Assembly: GCA_016098155.1 (NCBI GenBank)
Contig: JAAAJB010000052.1
Location: forward strand, 1 to 64,000
Direction: 5' to 3'
DNA length: 64,000 nt
Source of the DNA: Actinomortierella ambigua
Taxonomy: Eukaryota; Mortierellomycota; Mortierellomycetes; Mortierellales; Mortierellaceae
The position numbers and the translations under genes are program-made. This document shows positions 8,774 to 19,893 of this stretch, piece after piece (position 1 is the stretch's first letter; the number at the start of each line of letters is the position of its first letter). The notes beneath the pieces are model-generated. The model worked only from the letters and a program-made list of their open reading frames with translations. It ran no database searches and was not told the origin of the DNA.

Positions 8774-11599
8774 TTACATGTGTATTCCAGTGTAAGCAGG
8801 GCGGAGCTGTCTGGTGATATAGTTGGAGAAGGTGCTCATAGGCGTGCCAAAGAAGGCCCCGGCCTTGGCAACGACCATAGCATCGATCATGGGGATCAAG
8901 AAGGGGGCAAGGCGAACGCCGTCATCTGGGTTGCGAAATTGTTCAAGCTCCTCGAGCTCCTCCCGAAAATCGTCCAGAGTGAAAAGGCAGTCAAAGGTGG
9001 CAAAGAGGTTGCCGAAGATAGGATTCCCGCGTGGGTTGTGGGCATCCGTAGCCAGGAAAATGGGCGTCTGTATACCCTGACTGCGATTCCAGCCTAACGA
9101 TTCTGATACAAGCGGTGAGCATCCTTGTGGAAAAGATGCAGCCTTCGCTGCAGATGAGGTGAGAGAGGTTGACCAATGTTTTAGGGACATGCGGCGGCAC
9201 TGTTTGATGGAAAATCGCTTTTCAGCATAAACTGGCGTTGGATTTGGGCGTGGCTGCTGAAATGCCACCTGCTGACTCTCTTGGTTCTGTTGCAGATCTT
9301 GGTACTCCTGTTGAGAACCATCATCTCCGCTTGCCTCCGACTTCTCGAGGTTTAAAGGATCCTGAACACCCATCTGCCATAACAGCTCCTTCCGAATATT
9401 CTCGATCGTCTTACGAGCACTCAACGAAAAATGGCCGTCGGACATGCGGATATGGATCCCGACGAATCCGCTCTCATCTTCCAGCTCATCCTCCTGCTCA
9501 CGATCCACCATCATCGACGAAAGCATTGGCTCGACTGGTGGCGGCTGTAGTGGCCTCGCATGACCCGCTTTCTCCATCTCTCGTTTGAGTATCTTCTTGC
9601 GTAGAGATGATCCACCAGCCATCCGATCAGCGATCTGCTGGCTAGTCCGCTGCAGGATCTCTGTCTGCAAGATCAAGTGCTCGCGCACCATCTGCAACCA
9701 AGCCTTGCTCTCTGGCCGAGAAATGCTAACTCGCCCAGCACCAAAGATGGAGCCGAGGTGAATCAGCCGCTCCGGGCGCTGAGCTAGCCAGTCGACCGTA
9801 AACTCTTGCAGGAATTTGGATTGTGTCTTGAGAGACTCTGGTGATCGTGGATCCTCCGTAAACCGGTAGTCGTACAGCGACGTATCTTCAAAGAAAAGTA
9901 CGTCGCCTAAGGGTCGCAAAAGTGGTCGCTTCTCTGGCTCGGAGTCATCTTCTGAACCGGTTCCGTGCTGATCGTCGTGGCTGTCTGCGTCCTCACCCTC
10001 GCGCGCATGCTCTTCGTCACCACTATTGCCATCTTGAGAAGACGATGAAGCCCCGTGGGGTGACTTGGGCGGTCGTTTCTTTTGCTCTTCCAACGGTATC
10101 GACAGACCAAACTCTTTTTGCAAATAGGTCATGGAGATAGACTCGCGGCTCGCAAGGCGCACGTAGCGACGCAACGGGTCGAGGTTAAAGAAAAGATCCC
10201 AATCCGTCATCGTCCACGATTCGTACTGTAGACACTCTGCTGGTAGTGGGATCCAATTCTTGGGTGGCACTTGCTTCCTCTTTTTGCGTGCTGCCTTCTG
10301 GGAATTTTGTTGCACAAAGGGGCGTTGTCCTTCGGGAAGAGATCGCTTCATAAGATTAGGCACCGGATTCGGCGCCATGTCTGTTCCCTCTTGTCGCTGT
10401 TCGTCTGATTGATGATGGTGATGACGATGATATTGCTGCCCATCAGTAGCATCATCGGCGTTGACAACCTCGCCTTGCTGAACGCTGTCCCCCTCTGGTC
10501 GAGCATCGTGCACATCAGTGGCACTGTTCAAAATACCACCAGGATGCTCTTGGAGTGATCCATTGATCCGCTCAACCACAGTATCCTGCATCTCGTTTGG
10601 CAGTTGCGGCGCGTCTGGCTGTACCTGTTCTTCTCTGGAGACTGAATCAGCCGCTGACCATCCTTCTGTATCCACCACTGGTGAGTCTTGACTGTTCTCC
10701 TGAATAGGCTCCACGTTCTCGACAGTGACCTCGCCGGCAGCGTCTACAATCTCCACCACCTCGCCACCTTCGACACCATTCTCGTCGACATCGACATCCT
10801 CATCAACGTCATCCTCTTCCACTCCCTGATCGCTATCGTCGGCGCCGTCCGGCAGAGGTTCGACATCTCGATGTTCGATCAAGGCTCGACAACGCTCCAA
10901 CCCAATCTTAGTCTGGTATAATAGTCGGTCATGCAGGAGCGGAAACGAGAGCCACGGCATAGGCGGTCCCAAGTATACCTTGGGCATGATCAAAGTTCGA
11001 TTCAGCAGCCGTGCCAAGACAAGAGCATTCTCGAGTTCCGATCGCTGGTTGTGGAACCCCGAGTGTGGTAGAAAGGTCAGGTATTTTGCATCGGGTGGAT
11101 GTAGTTCATGCTGCTGGTGCTTTGTCGTAGCTGACGGCGAGGAGGATGAAGGGCGGTGGGGTGAATAGGTAGTGATGAGATGGTCTGGCAAAGGTTCGAG
11201 CTCAATATACTCTTCCTCCTCGCTGCGCTCTGCGGGAGTCGATTGTTGATGAGACTTTTTGGGGAAGGTGACCACCTCGTAATCGGGCTTTGTGGCCACA
11301 GCTGGCGCTAATGGTGCTGGAAGTAGTGGCGATGATGTTTGTGCGTCCCTCAAACTTGATCCTACAGGTGACTCTTCAGGTTGAGGCAGGATATGCCGAG
11401 AGCTTGGAAGGCGGGGTAGCAAATGAGGCGCATAGGCGTAGAGAAAGAGAAACACAAAATTTACGGCAGGGACAAGGATGAGGAGAAATTGGCGCCGTGA
11501 TGCCGTCAAAAGAGATAACATCATGACATACAACAAAAAAAAAACTTGAAGGGTACGAAGTAGTAAACGAAGTGAATAAAGGGACGAATGAATGATCAT
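8774..11599 (-). CDS. Type II membrane protein, O-fucosyltransferase-like glycosyltransferase
   Basis: One uninterrupted exon encodes 941 residues. A second possible start is Met26/27. A hydrophobic anchor at about residues 37-58 (FLLILVPAVNFVFLFLYAYAP) follows a short basic N terminus, as in Golgi type II enzymes. The catalytic-like part has YLTFLPHSGFHNQRSELENA, a conserved N-terminal block of fungal O-fucosyltransferase-like proteins, with LARLLNRTLIMP after it. Further on are WDLFFNLDPLRRYV, VGIHIRMSDGHF and PIFLATDAHNPRG near the C terminus. Between these blocks lie long acidic and His/Gln-rich insertions (VEEDDVDEDVDVDENG). The likely role is glycan transfer in the secretory pathway; donor and acceptor are not known. 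Confidence 0.7.
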   Translation of the reverse strand: MIIHSSLYSLRLLLRTLQVFFLLYVMMLSLLTASRRQFLLILVPAVNFVFLFLYAYAPHLLPRLPSSRHILPQPEESPVGSSLRDAQTSSPLLPAPLAPAVATKPDYEVVTFPKKSHQQSTPAERSEEEEYIELEPLPDHLITTYSPHRPSSSSPSATTKHQQHELHPPDAKYLTFLPHSGFHNQRSELENALVLARLLNRTLIMPKVYLGPPMPWLSFPLLHDRLLYQTKIGLERCRALIEHRDVEPLPDGADDSDQGVEEDDVDEDVDVDENGVEGGEVVEIVDAAGEVTVENVEPIQENSQDSPVVDTEGWSAADSVSREEQVQPDAPQLPNEMQDTVVERINGSLQEHPGGILNSATDVHDARPEGDSVQQGEVVNADDATDGQQYHRHHHHQSDEQRQEGTDMAPNPVPNLMKRSLPEGQRPFVQQNSQKAARKKRKQVPPKNWIPLPAECLQYESWTMTDWDLFFNLDPLRRYVRLASRESISMTYLQKEFGLSIPLEEQKKRPPKSPHGASSSSQDGNSGDEEHAREGEDADSHDDQHGTGSEDDSEPEKRPLLRPLGDVLFFEDTSLYDYRFTEDPRSPESLKTQSKFLQEFTVDWLAQRPERLIHLGSIFGAGRVSISRPESKAWLQMVREHLILQTEILQRTSQQIADRMAGGSSLRKKILKREMEKAGHARPLQPPPVEPMLSSMMVDREQEDELEDESGFVGIHIRMSDGHFSLSARKTIENIRKELLWQMGVQDPLNLEKSEASGDDGSQQEYQDLQQNQESQQVAFQQPRPNPTPVYAEKRFSIKQCRRMSLKHWSTSLTSSAAKAASFPQGCSPLVSESLGWNRSQGIQTPIFLATDAHNPRGNPIFGNLFATFDCLFTLDDFREELEELEQFRNPDDGVRLAPFLIPMIDAMVVAKAGAFFGTPMSTFSNYITRQLRPAYTGIHM

Positions 11600-13052
11600 T
11601 CATAATGACCCTGACATGAGCATGAACTCATTCCACAGCCTCTTGTTTTCGTGATCCTTTTTTCGTCTCCTATTTGCGTGGACACTCCTTTGCCAGAAGC
11701 AAAGAGTGCTCATACTCCACCACCGTAAGATGGCAAATTGACCCCTGAAATAAATGTTGATAAGTGGCACGCTTGGAACCCCAGTGTAGAATCAGACGAG
11801 GTGAAAAAGGACCTTAGAAGTGCCTGTGTGGCACGATGTGCCATGGGGACCAACGACTCGTTGTCGAGAGCTGCTGGCGCTGGCAGCGTCGAGGGGGGGG
11901 GGTCTTTTTAAATCATTCTGGACCGTGGCGGCGACAATGTTACGCTTGTCCTCTTGCACTTTTCTCCATTCCAACCTCCACCAGTAGATCGGCATGATCG
12001 GTCAGGCTGCACCGGACGGTGGACGAGCTAGAGAGGATGCTGTGACTATAGACAATACAGCTATGAGACACTGTAGGCGACAAGATGAGATCAATTGACG
12101 TGACACCGTCTTGTGCATTGCAAGATTCGAGTTGGACAGGCTCAATGGCCTTATGAAAATCGAGAGAGATGGGTCAATTTGGCCATGGCCTGTACAGCGA
12201 CCTCAATATCACATCGTTGACACATGCGCTTTCATCCTCTGCTCGGTCGGGATCCGTGCCTTGAACAGATCATACATTTGTCTCCGTCCCATCAGAGCCA
12301 CAATCCTATTCGTTTTGTTGATCGGTCGGGTGGGTTATATAAGTTCGTAGGAATCGCCCATGTATCCGGCGGACAAACGTAATTTATCAAGTTAGACAGA
12401 TCAAGGGGTGAGTCAAGAAGCGAATGGAATAAAAGGGATCAGGAGGAGTGAGAACATGCGGTATTTCCTTGAAAACTCGAAGGGGCATGACGAGCATCTA
12501 CGCTACTCCGTGGGTCGCCTGTCTATCGTGGGTAGCAATCTCTTGGCCATCGTTTCCCTGAAAGATCTAAGCTCAACTCGTGCCTGTCACTTCCCTCTGA
12601 TCTCTCGACTCTTGAGCTTTCAGGCGAATAAGCGCGTTCTTAATCTAGACGAGCAAGGCAGCTTGATAATCCTCGCTACTTGTTTGTGGATGGTTGCTTT
12701 TCTTCGCGGGTCCACGAGCGTCTGCGAATTAGCATTAATATTATGTAAAATGCAGATGGAGGGGATTATACAACTACAAGGCTGTGTTCACATCGGGACA
12801 CTTTTGCAAAATCGGGATTGACACGACTCTCTCTGACTAGTTCATTTATTGTCACAGCATTTTGTCAAGGCAACGAGAAAAACGGGTGCATGATATGCCC
12901 AGGAGTAACAAAAGACAAGGAGGAATAGGGAAGATACTGCGAGCTTTTGTTCCAAGATTGGATGGTTGAGTCAAGGGGTAATCGAACTGGGACCTCGAGA
13001 CCACAAGGGCATGGGACCATGCCGCCACTATCCGCAGACTAGGCTGATGTCT
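11600..13052. other. 1.45-kb intergenic region without a recognisable gene
   Basis: It contains a poly-G run near 11895, small frames without family resemblance, and a tRNA-like fragment near 12965-13040. The start of the glycosyltransferase gene is on its left and the stop of the carotenoid oxygenase gene on its right, so the left part presumably holds a promoter. Confidence 0.4.
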
Positions 13053-14921
13053 TTACAACTTGGATAGGAAGGAAGGAGCGGGAGGAGGAGGCACAACCGC
13101 ATCGGGCAAGAACACCTCGGGCGAGAATGTACCGTGGAAACCAGAACAGACCATATGATTGAGCTTAATCATCGCGATCGTCTTCATCGTCTTGGCATCC
13201 AGAATGGCAAAGTTGGTCCGCTGTTTCTTGGGATCAAAAACCTGGACAACGACGTAGCCATCATCTTCCTCGCGAGGGTCCGAGACAACAGCCTGAGAGG
13301 CCAGGCCATCAATAGGCTCTTCAAGAGCTTTGGGATAGCCACCGCGTGGGATAAAGCAGGGCTCACCTGTCATGCCTTCACTCTGCCAAAAGATTGTCTT
13401 CTCCTCCTTAAGATCATGCTTGAGGACAGCTGTGTAGAAGTGGGGCCGCTTGGGATCGCTAGACGCCATCAAATAAGCATAGCGTGTAGGCAAGCCATGG
13501 CGATAAGGATGGATAGTAGGGAACTCGACTGATGACGCATGGAGGATCCTCTGAGTGACACGCGGCTTGGTGTTGGCGTCAATCCTGGGACCATCAAAAC
13601 GCACCTCAAATGACGTCCAAAGACCGGGTGCCTTGGTAGCATTGCTAAGCGTGAGCTTATTTTCAAACTCCATTGTAAACTTCTTGCCCAGGCAGACAGC
13701 CTGAAGATCAAGGCCTGTGAGGCGCCCATTCTCAATACGCTCGAGGACGTTGCCGAAATGGAAAATGTGGCAGGGTTCTGGGATGTCGGCAAAGATCCAG
13801 GGCTGTCCGTTCAACAGTGTCCTGCCAATCTCGGGCGTGCGAGGGATGATAACCAAACGGCAAGGGAGGTGGTCAAAGTGGCGCATGGCATCGCCAGGTG
13901 AAGACAGGCCAAGTAGGAAGCGGTAGACATCTGCTGTAGAGATGTCCACGAAGGGTGAGATCTGCACAATATAAAAGTGCTTACTCAGAAGCAGATCATG
14001 CGCATAATTCAGGCCTGGGATGTGGAAGAGCTAAATTGGACTCAATTGCATGTAGTTGAGCCAGGCTGGGTTAGACAACGAGTATGATCAAGCGCTCAAC
14101 CTCTTGTCCTCATTTCTTCTTTCGTGTGAAAGACTCTTACCTGTGCACTTTTGACTTTCCATTTGCGACCATACTCATGGATGGCAAGAGAGGGAGGACG
14201 GTTGACGCCTGCCTTGGCAGACAAGGTGACTAGGCGGTCAAGATAGGGGTCGTAACGATAGTGCGCCCCGAGCACCTTGAGAGAGAGAGTTCCATTCAGG
14301 TTATCCTCGCCGAGTGTCTCGAGTGAGGTGGGGTCCAGGCAGTATGGGAGACCCACTTCGTAGGCAGAAAGGAGCTTGCCTTCCCACAAGTAGACATTGG
14401 TATTGGAGGGGTTGCGGTAGGTCAAGACAGTCGAATGCTTCTCCCAGCCAAGGCGAGCTTTCACGACGGCCTTGAGACTGTCCGTGAATGAGTAAGGGTT
14501 GGTGCCCATCTGACCCGGGTACAGCATGCGGCGTGCCTGCTGCTCTTCAACGCGGTGGCGCGATTGAACAAAGCGTGACTGGAAGTGGACGCGACCGTCA
14601 CCAGGGAAAGCCAAGGCTACGATCAAACCGTCACCGTCGATGGGATGCTTCAGCTTGATGTTGCCGACGCTATCGTTTCCAGGACCTGTTGATGGAGTCC
14701 GCATAAGTGAGGGAAGGAGGGAGGGCGGCGTCAGCAACAAGGGGTGAGGAGTATGTTCGCTTTCGGTCTCCAGAGAGCTAAATTGTACCATTTCGGAAAA
14801 AGGTGCCGACGAGGTCTGTGGGAATCTCGCCCTCGATATCGGCCTCAGGGATCCAGTACGTGATGTGCTCACGGCTCTGGGTCTTCCACGTGGCGGTTGC
14901 TTGTTCGGTGGTGAATGACAT
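13053..14921 (-). CDS. Carotenoid cleavage oxygenase family protein
   Basis: Three exons, 14789-14921, 14141-14685 and 13053-14030, join in phase to 551 residues. These enzymes cleave carotenoid or apocarotenoid double bonds with a non-haem Fe(II) held by four histidines in a seven-bladed propeller. All four iron-site regions are visible: AHYRYDP, YAHDLLLSKHF, CHIFHFGN and GFHGTF. The early substrate-tunnel motif HPIDGDG is also present. The second His lies just after the last intron, so an annotation that misses the 14030 acceptor would lose it. In Mucoromycota such enzymes make apocarotenoid precursors of trisporoid signals; that role is inferred. The gene is divergent from DAHP synthase. 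Confidence 0.9.
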
Positions 14922-15858
14922 TGCAATGGAGAATGAAATGTGAATGATGAGGAAAGAGGGAGAGAGAGAGAGAAAGAAAGAAAGAGGTAAAAGTTGTTGG
15001 CGTGGAGAAAGCAAACTCTCTTTTTTGGCGAACAAAGCAGGGACCCTGAACCGGCGACGACACTCCGCTCCGCACGCGCGTTTCTCTCTCTCTCTCTCTC
15101 TCTCCGCACACGATCTCGCTCCATAGCAACTAACCGCAATGTCCACCTTACCCTCTGTGTTTACCATCGTCCAGGGCGAGGTGTTGGCCACATACAAGAA
15201 GGCAAGCGATATAGCAATATATATAACAAGTCTCAGCGAGAGAATTCCGATGAACAACCGGGTCGGCTAGATCCTTGAGGCTACAATAGCACACTTGCCT
15301 GCTTTTTTTTTTTTTTTTTTTTTTTCAGACAAACATATACTATGTGAGGTCTTCCAACGTTGGCGATGCAGATGGATACCGTCCCGGTTATTGCCCAAGT
15401 TAGAGTGCCAGCACCGACGGAGGTGCACGTCGGCACTCAGTCATCATCACGTGGAGAAAAAAAAAAGTCGTTTAACAAAAGGTTACACACATGTCTTTCA
15501 CTTCTTCACAGCTCACCACTTCCACAATTCTTCTCAGCCACCATGATTCAGAAACCTCTCAAACTCACACAAAGTCATCCTCTGTCACCCACACTCACTT
15601 GCTCCGTGGGCCCCGAGAAAGAGAGAGGCAGCAGAACACTTCAAAATGGCCCGTTCTCGTCTTCCTCGGACTCTTTTCTCTCTTTCTTTCCGATACCCCA
15701 CCACCCCTCCTCGCTCTCTCCTTCGCCCATCCTTCGCCAGAGGTATTTTTCTCATCCCTTTTGTCGCACTCTCACGCTCGCAGCCGCTCACCTTCACGCA
15801 CTCACCTTCACTCTCCCACTCCCTCTCTCTCTCTCTTGTAGACCTCCCCAAACTGATA
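14922..15858. promoter_or_regulatory. Divergent promoter region, carotenoid oxygenase / DAHP synthase
   Basis: 937 bp of strongly pyrimidine-biased DNA. It has a (CT)n run at about 15085-15103, a 25-T tract at 15301-15325 and CT-rich sequence from 15570 to 15840. A possible additional upstream exon of DAHP synthase (15646-15742) lies within it. Confidence 0.5.
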
Positions 15859-17856
15859 ATGACCATCATGGAGCACCAGCACAAGATCGGATTCAGAGAT
15901 GGTAAAAAAAAAAGAACAGCAGAACAAACAGAAGAGTCGTTCATTGCCATTTCCGGAACACCACTGTCCAGCTCTCGGTACACGAAAAGAAACCCTTCCT
16001 CTCAAGCTCACTCGTTCATCGTCCCTCTCTCCTTCCAACCCTAGCACTGAACGAGCTCGACGACAAGCGTATCAAGGAGATCAAGCCACTCATCCCTCCT
16101 CAGATCCTGATGGAGGATCTCCCTCTGTCACTGGCCGCTGCTCAGACCATTTTGCTCGCTCGCCAGTCTGCTGAGGAGGTGGTCAAGGGCCGTGATGACC
16201 GCCTGCTCGTCGTTGTTGGCCCTTGTTCGATCCACGACACCAAGGCTGCCATTGAATACGCACATCGCCTGAAGGCATACGCGGCTACAGCCACAGACGA
16301 TCTCGTTATCATCATGCGTGTTTACTTTGAGAAGCCTCGCACCACTGTTGGATGGAAGGGTCTCATCAACGACCCTCAGCTCAATAACAGGTACAGGACC
16401 ATTGACAGGATCAAAACAGTGCAGTGGACAAGAAAATTCGTTACGGTGCATGATTTATACCTGGATCAAAGATCTCACCGATGCCCATAAACCCACACTC
16501 TGTCTCTTTCACTCTCTCTCTCTCTCTCTCTTGGATCCGCTTAATAGCTTCCAGATCAACAAGGGTCTTCGTGTTGCTCGTTCTCTTCTGCTTGAGCTGG
16601 TAAGGATCCCTTCGATCTTCTCACACGCACACACAAATTCAACTGACATCTCTCAATTGTGGATGCGGAGAATTGGAAAAGTGGGAGCGGATTTGATGTG
16701 ATATGACTGTGTGTCGGACTGATAACGACATTTATGGTTTGCTTCAAAGTGAATCATAAGAGTTCAGCACATACACACGGCAACGCAAAGTTTATTTTTG
16801 TCATACTATATATCTCCATAAAGGTGGACAAACGGACAAACGGGATAACAGCGACATCCCCCACGCACACCCCCTCATTCAAAACACCTCCCACGGGGGA
16901 CATGGACTGGAGGACAGAGAGGCTACTCATAGTCGCATGAGCAATGCTAATCAATACCATAAGAACAACCTACCCCTCTACATCGCCTCGGAGAGGATTT
17001 ATTCTGCCCCACCATGGTGCCGCGATGAAAAACAAAGGCTGATATGGAAGAAAAGCGCTTTCTATTTTGGGAAGAAAAGAGGGCTAGAAGCAAAGAGGAA
17101 CCTGATACGTACAAGGTGTGGATCATGTAGACTCATCGCATGTTCCTGTCTCTTCCTATTCGCTAGAACGAGATGGGCGTACCAGCCGGATGTGAATTCC
17201 TCGATACCATCTCGCCTCAGTACATCGGTGATCTTGTTTCCTGGGGTGCCATCGGAGCTCGTACCACCGAGTCTCAGGTCCATCGCGAACTGTCCTCTGG
17301 TCTGTCTGTTCCCGTAGGATTCAAGAACGGTACAGACGGCAACATTGGCATTGCCATCGACGCCATCAAGTCCGCCTCGTCTGGTCATCACTTCCTATCG
17401 GTCACAAAGCAAGGTCTGTCCGCCATTGTCTCGACCGAGGGCAATGACTCGTGCCATGTCATCTTGCGCGGCGGTGCCAAGGGTCCCAACTACTCCGAGG
17501 CCGATATCAAGGCTGTCGCCACCAAGCTGGAGGCCTCCAATCTGCCTCCCCGCATCATGATCGACTGCTCACACGGCAACAGCTCCAAGGTCTTCTCGCG
17601 CCAGATGATCGTCGGAGAAGATATTGCCAAGCAGATGGCCGAGTCCGAGCTGTCGGGCGATGCGATTGCCGGTGTCATGATCGAGTCGCATCTGAAGGAG
17701 GGTCGTCAGGATATCCCGGCCGCAGGCCCTCTTGGCCTCACCTATGGCCAGTCTGTCACTGATGCATGCATTTCCTGGGAGTCCACCGTTGAACTGCTTG
17801 ACAAACTCCGTGAAGGTGTCCGCGCTCGCCGCAACCGTCGCGCTGGCAAGGTTTAA
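15859..17856 (+). CDS. aroF/ARO4-like: 3-deoxy-7-phosphoheptulonate (DAHP) synthase, class I (Aro3/Aro4 type)
   Basis: Four exons, 15859-15901, 16045-16390, 16548-16599 and 17167-17856, give 376 residues. The enzyme condenses phosphoenolpyruvate and erythrose 4-phosphate, the first step of the shikimate pathway. Diagnostic motifs are VVVGPCSIHD, MRVYFEKPRTTVGWKG, ISPQYIGDLVSWGAIGARTT, GFKNGTDG, IDCSHGNSSK and GVMIESHL. The length fits yeast Aro3/Aro4 (about 370), which are feedback-inhibited by Phe or Tyr; which effector applies here is not readable. An AATAAA lies at 17936-17941. A possible upstream exon at 15646-15742 joins in frame and would add a basic presequence. Convergent with the carrier gene, 136 bp apart. 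Confidence 0.93.
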
Positions 17857-17992
17857 AGAGTTGGAACAAAATAGCGAGGCTCGGTCTAATCTGTCGTTTG
17901 TTTTCTTTGCTCATTGTACATTCATCCATCCCCTCAATAAACTTGTATTTTTTGTTTTCGCATTGGAAAAAAAAAAAAAGAAAAAAAAATCT

Positions 17993-19168
17993 TTATTGTA
18001 GCTTTTGAAAAGTGGTTCCTCCTATTGTCGCTTCGCCAACATTGGCTGCTGCTGGGACGGTAGCGGCTGGAGAGTCGAGCTGCTCCTTGAAAATATGAGT
18101 GACTTGATCAAAAACAACAAGTAAGATGCCGCCTCCTGGGCCAAGCCGCAGAAGCTTTGTACCGAGGCCCTTGAATGGCGCGCGGTAGCCCTCTTGCCGA
18201 AGCAGTGTCCAAATCGCCGACCAAGCCCAAGGATTGGAGCGCCCAGCAACGTGTAAACGATTTCCTGTGCAGCTTTGAATCCTACTCTTGACCACATCAA
18301 AGGGCGAGCTGACCAAGGTGCCGAGCAAACCTCCCAAGGTTCCTGCCACAAAGGACTTGGCCATCTTTTCGTGCTTGTCCAGTGGATGGGACGGTCGCTC
18401 GGGAAATGCTAGCCGCACGGCGTGGATGGTGCCAAAGTACATCGCGGACCAGGACGAATTACGCCAAAAGGTGGCCTCGAGACCTCTGCTGAAGGCTAAG
18501 ATACCCTCCTGTCGCCAGATCCGTCGTGTTGCCTGAACCGAGTTGCTATAGGTCCTCCATGGTCGCCCTGCCTCTGCTGATGCGCCTGCATACTTTGGTG
18601 AGCTCAGCGGGTCCTGGAGCCGAACCTTAACCAGCTCAAACGGCACGACAAAGAACGCCTCGCTGGCACCTGCTAGTGCACCGACCAGGCCGACCTGGCC
18701 GACGCTCAACTGGTCGGTCGAAAAGAGCTTTTTAAGAACAATGCTCCACTGTTCAAACACGGTAAACTTGAACCCGCGCTTGGGTGCCTCAAGCAGCATG
18801 AGGGAGCCCATACCACGGTAGAGTGACAACCAACCCCGTGTTGCGCCATAGTCGGCTTTGGTGGATTTCACAAGGGTGTCGAGAATGGACGAAAAGTATG
18901 GGCGATGAGTGGCATGCCTGGTAGAGGTGATGGCATTTGTGGTGATGGCAGAGAATGACGACCGAGCTTGGGCGTGTGGTGCGACTTGCAGCTGTAGGCG
19001 CGTCTTCACTAAGTCAAGAGGGTAGAGAAGAAGAAGTTCCGTTGACCCAGCGATGGCGCCTGCACTGAACTTTGTTGCGAATGCGAGAGGTGCATTCTGC
19101 AGCTGCACTTCTTGTTGCAGGTCCTCAAGTTGTTGCCGTCGATGAAATTGCTGTAGTGGTGAAGACAT
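17993..19168 (-). CDS. Mitochondrial carrier family protein, probably 2-oxodicarboxylate type
   Basis: A single exon encodes 391 residues from ATG 19168. An upstream in-frame Met (19213) would add an unlikely leader. Three carrier repeats each carry the P-x-[DE]-x-x-[KR] signature: PLDLVKTRLQLQ, PFELVKVRLQDP and PFDVVKSRIQ. The second signature, with MLLEAPKRGFKF before it, resembles ODC1/ODC2, which exchange 2-oxoadipate and 2-oxoglutarate across the inner membrane. The protein is about 90 residues longer than typical carriers, mainly through a Gln-rich N terminus and a Ser/Thr loop in the first repeat. The subfamily is a best guess; the family is certain. Confidence 0.85.
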   Translation of the reverse strand: MSSPLQQFHRRQQLEDLQQEVQLQNAPLAFATKFSAGAIAGSTELLLLYPLDLVKTRLQLQVAPHAQARSSFSAITTNAITSTRHATHRPYFSSILDTLVKSTKADYGATRGWLSLYRGMGSLMLLEAPKRGFKFTVFEQWSIVLKKLFSTDQLSVGQVGLVGALAGASEAFFVVPFELVKVRLQDPLSSPKYAGASAEAGRPWRTYSNSVQATRRIWRQEGILAFSRGLEATFWRNSSWSAMYFGTIHAVRLAFPERPSHPLDKHEKMAKSFVAGTLGGLLGTLVSSPFDVVKSRIQSCTGNRLHVAGRSNPWAWSAIWTLLRQEGYRAPFKGLGTKLLRLGPGGGILLVVFDQVTHIFKEQLDSPAATVPAAANVGEATIGGTTFQKLQ

Positions 19169-19893
19169 TGAAGAGGTGCAAAAGATGAAATTAGTCTGGG
19201 CCAACCTGGCCATGGAATGCGTCAGACTTGGTGTGCCGTCAAGCCCCGAGACACCCCCCCCCCCAAGCCGCTTCCGACATTGGAACCACTGCTGGCCTTG
19301 CATTGCTCTCTACCACCATTCACACCCCTTGAACGCCAGAACCTGTCTGGTGCTCCCACCCGCACCAACATCTCGATGATGATGCCATGGGTGCCGCCTT
19401 GAAGGGAATGTATCTGACACGTCTTGAACTCCAGCTGTACACGGCGCAAAAATAGGGTTGGAGGAGTCAGTCCCGAGAGTGTTCCGACGCGCAGCCATCT
19501 CACCAGAAACACACGCGTTTCGTTCACTTTTGCCGCAGACCCTCCAGCCCCACCAGTGAAAGAAGATCTACACCGCAGCAGCATTGACTACCGCCATGAT
19601 TCTCCTCCCACCCTTTGTATCTGTTGATCTTGCGAGTGTGGCACAGCAGCTTGGACTCATACAGTCATACCTCAGAGCATCGTACAAAACAACAATTCAG
19701 CCGCCGATAAACAGGGTTGGCTGTTGCTCTCACCACACCAATCTCTCATCCCAGTACACTCAACCTAAAACTCTTGTAGAACCTTTAAAAAGGTAATCCT
19801 CTCCCCATCCCCCCCCTTGCTCTCCTTTCTTCTCGTTCTCAAACCCCGTACATCGACTCACACAACTCCTCCTATCAATTTTTTCTTGAAAAA
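19169..19893. promoter_or_regulatory. Divergent promoter, mitochondrial carrier / ZZ-finger gene
   Basis: 725 bp between facing-apart starts. It contains a poly-C tract at about 19253-19263 and C-rich and CT-rich stretches just before the + strand start. No gene was recognised in it. Confidence 0.4.

Noticed and set aside
12111..12821. Small frames of 79 and 137 residues in the 11.6-13 kb gap
   Set aside because: No family resemblance, no promoter or splice features, and composition like non-coding DNA.
17993..19303. Upstream extension of the mitochondrial carrier to 19303
   Set aside because: The added residues are encoded by C-rich leader sequence and do not resemble a carrier N terminus; ATG 19168 fits the family start.
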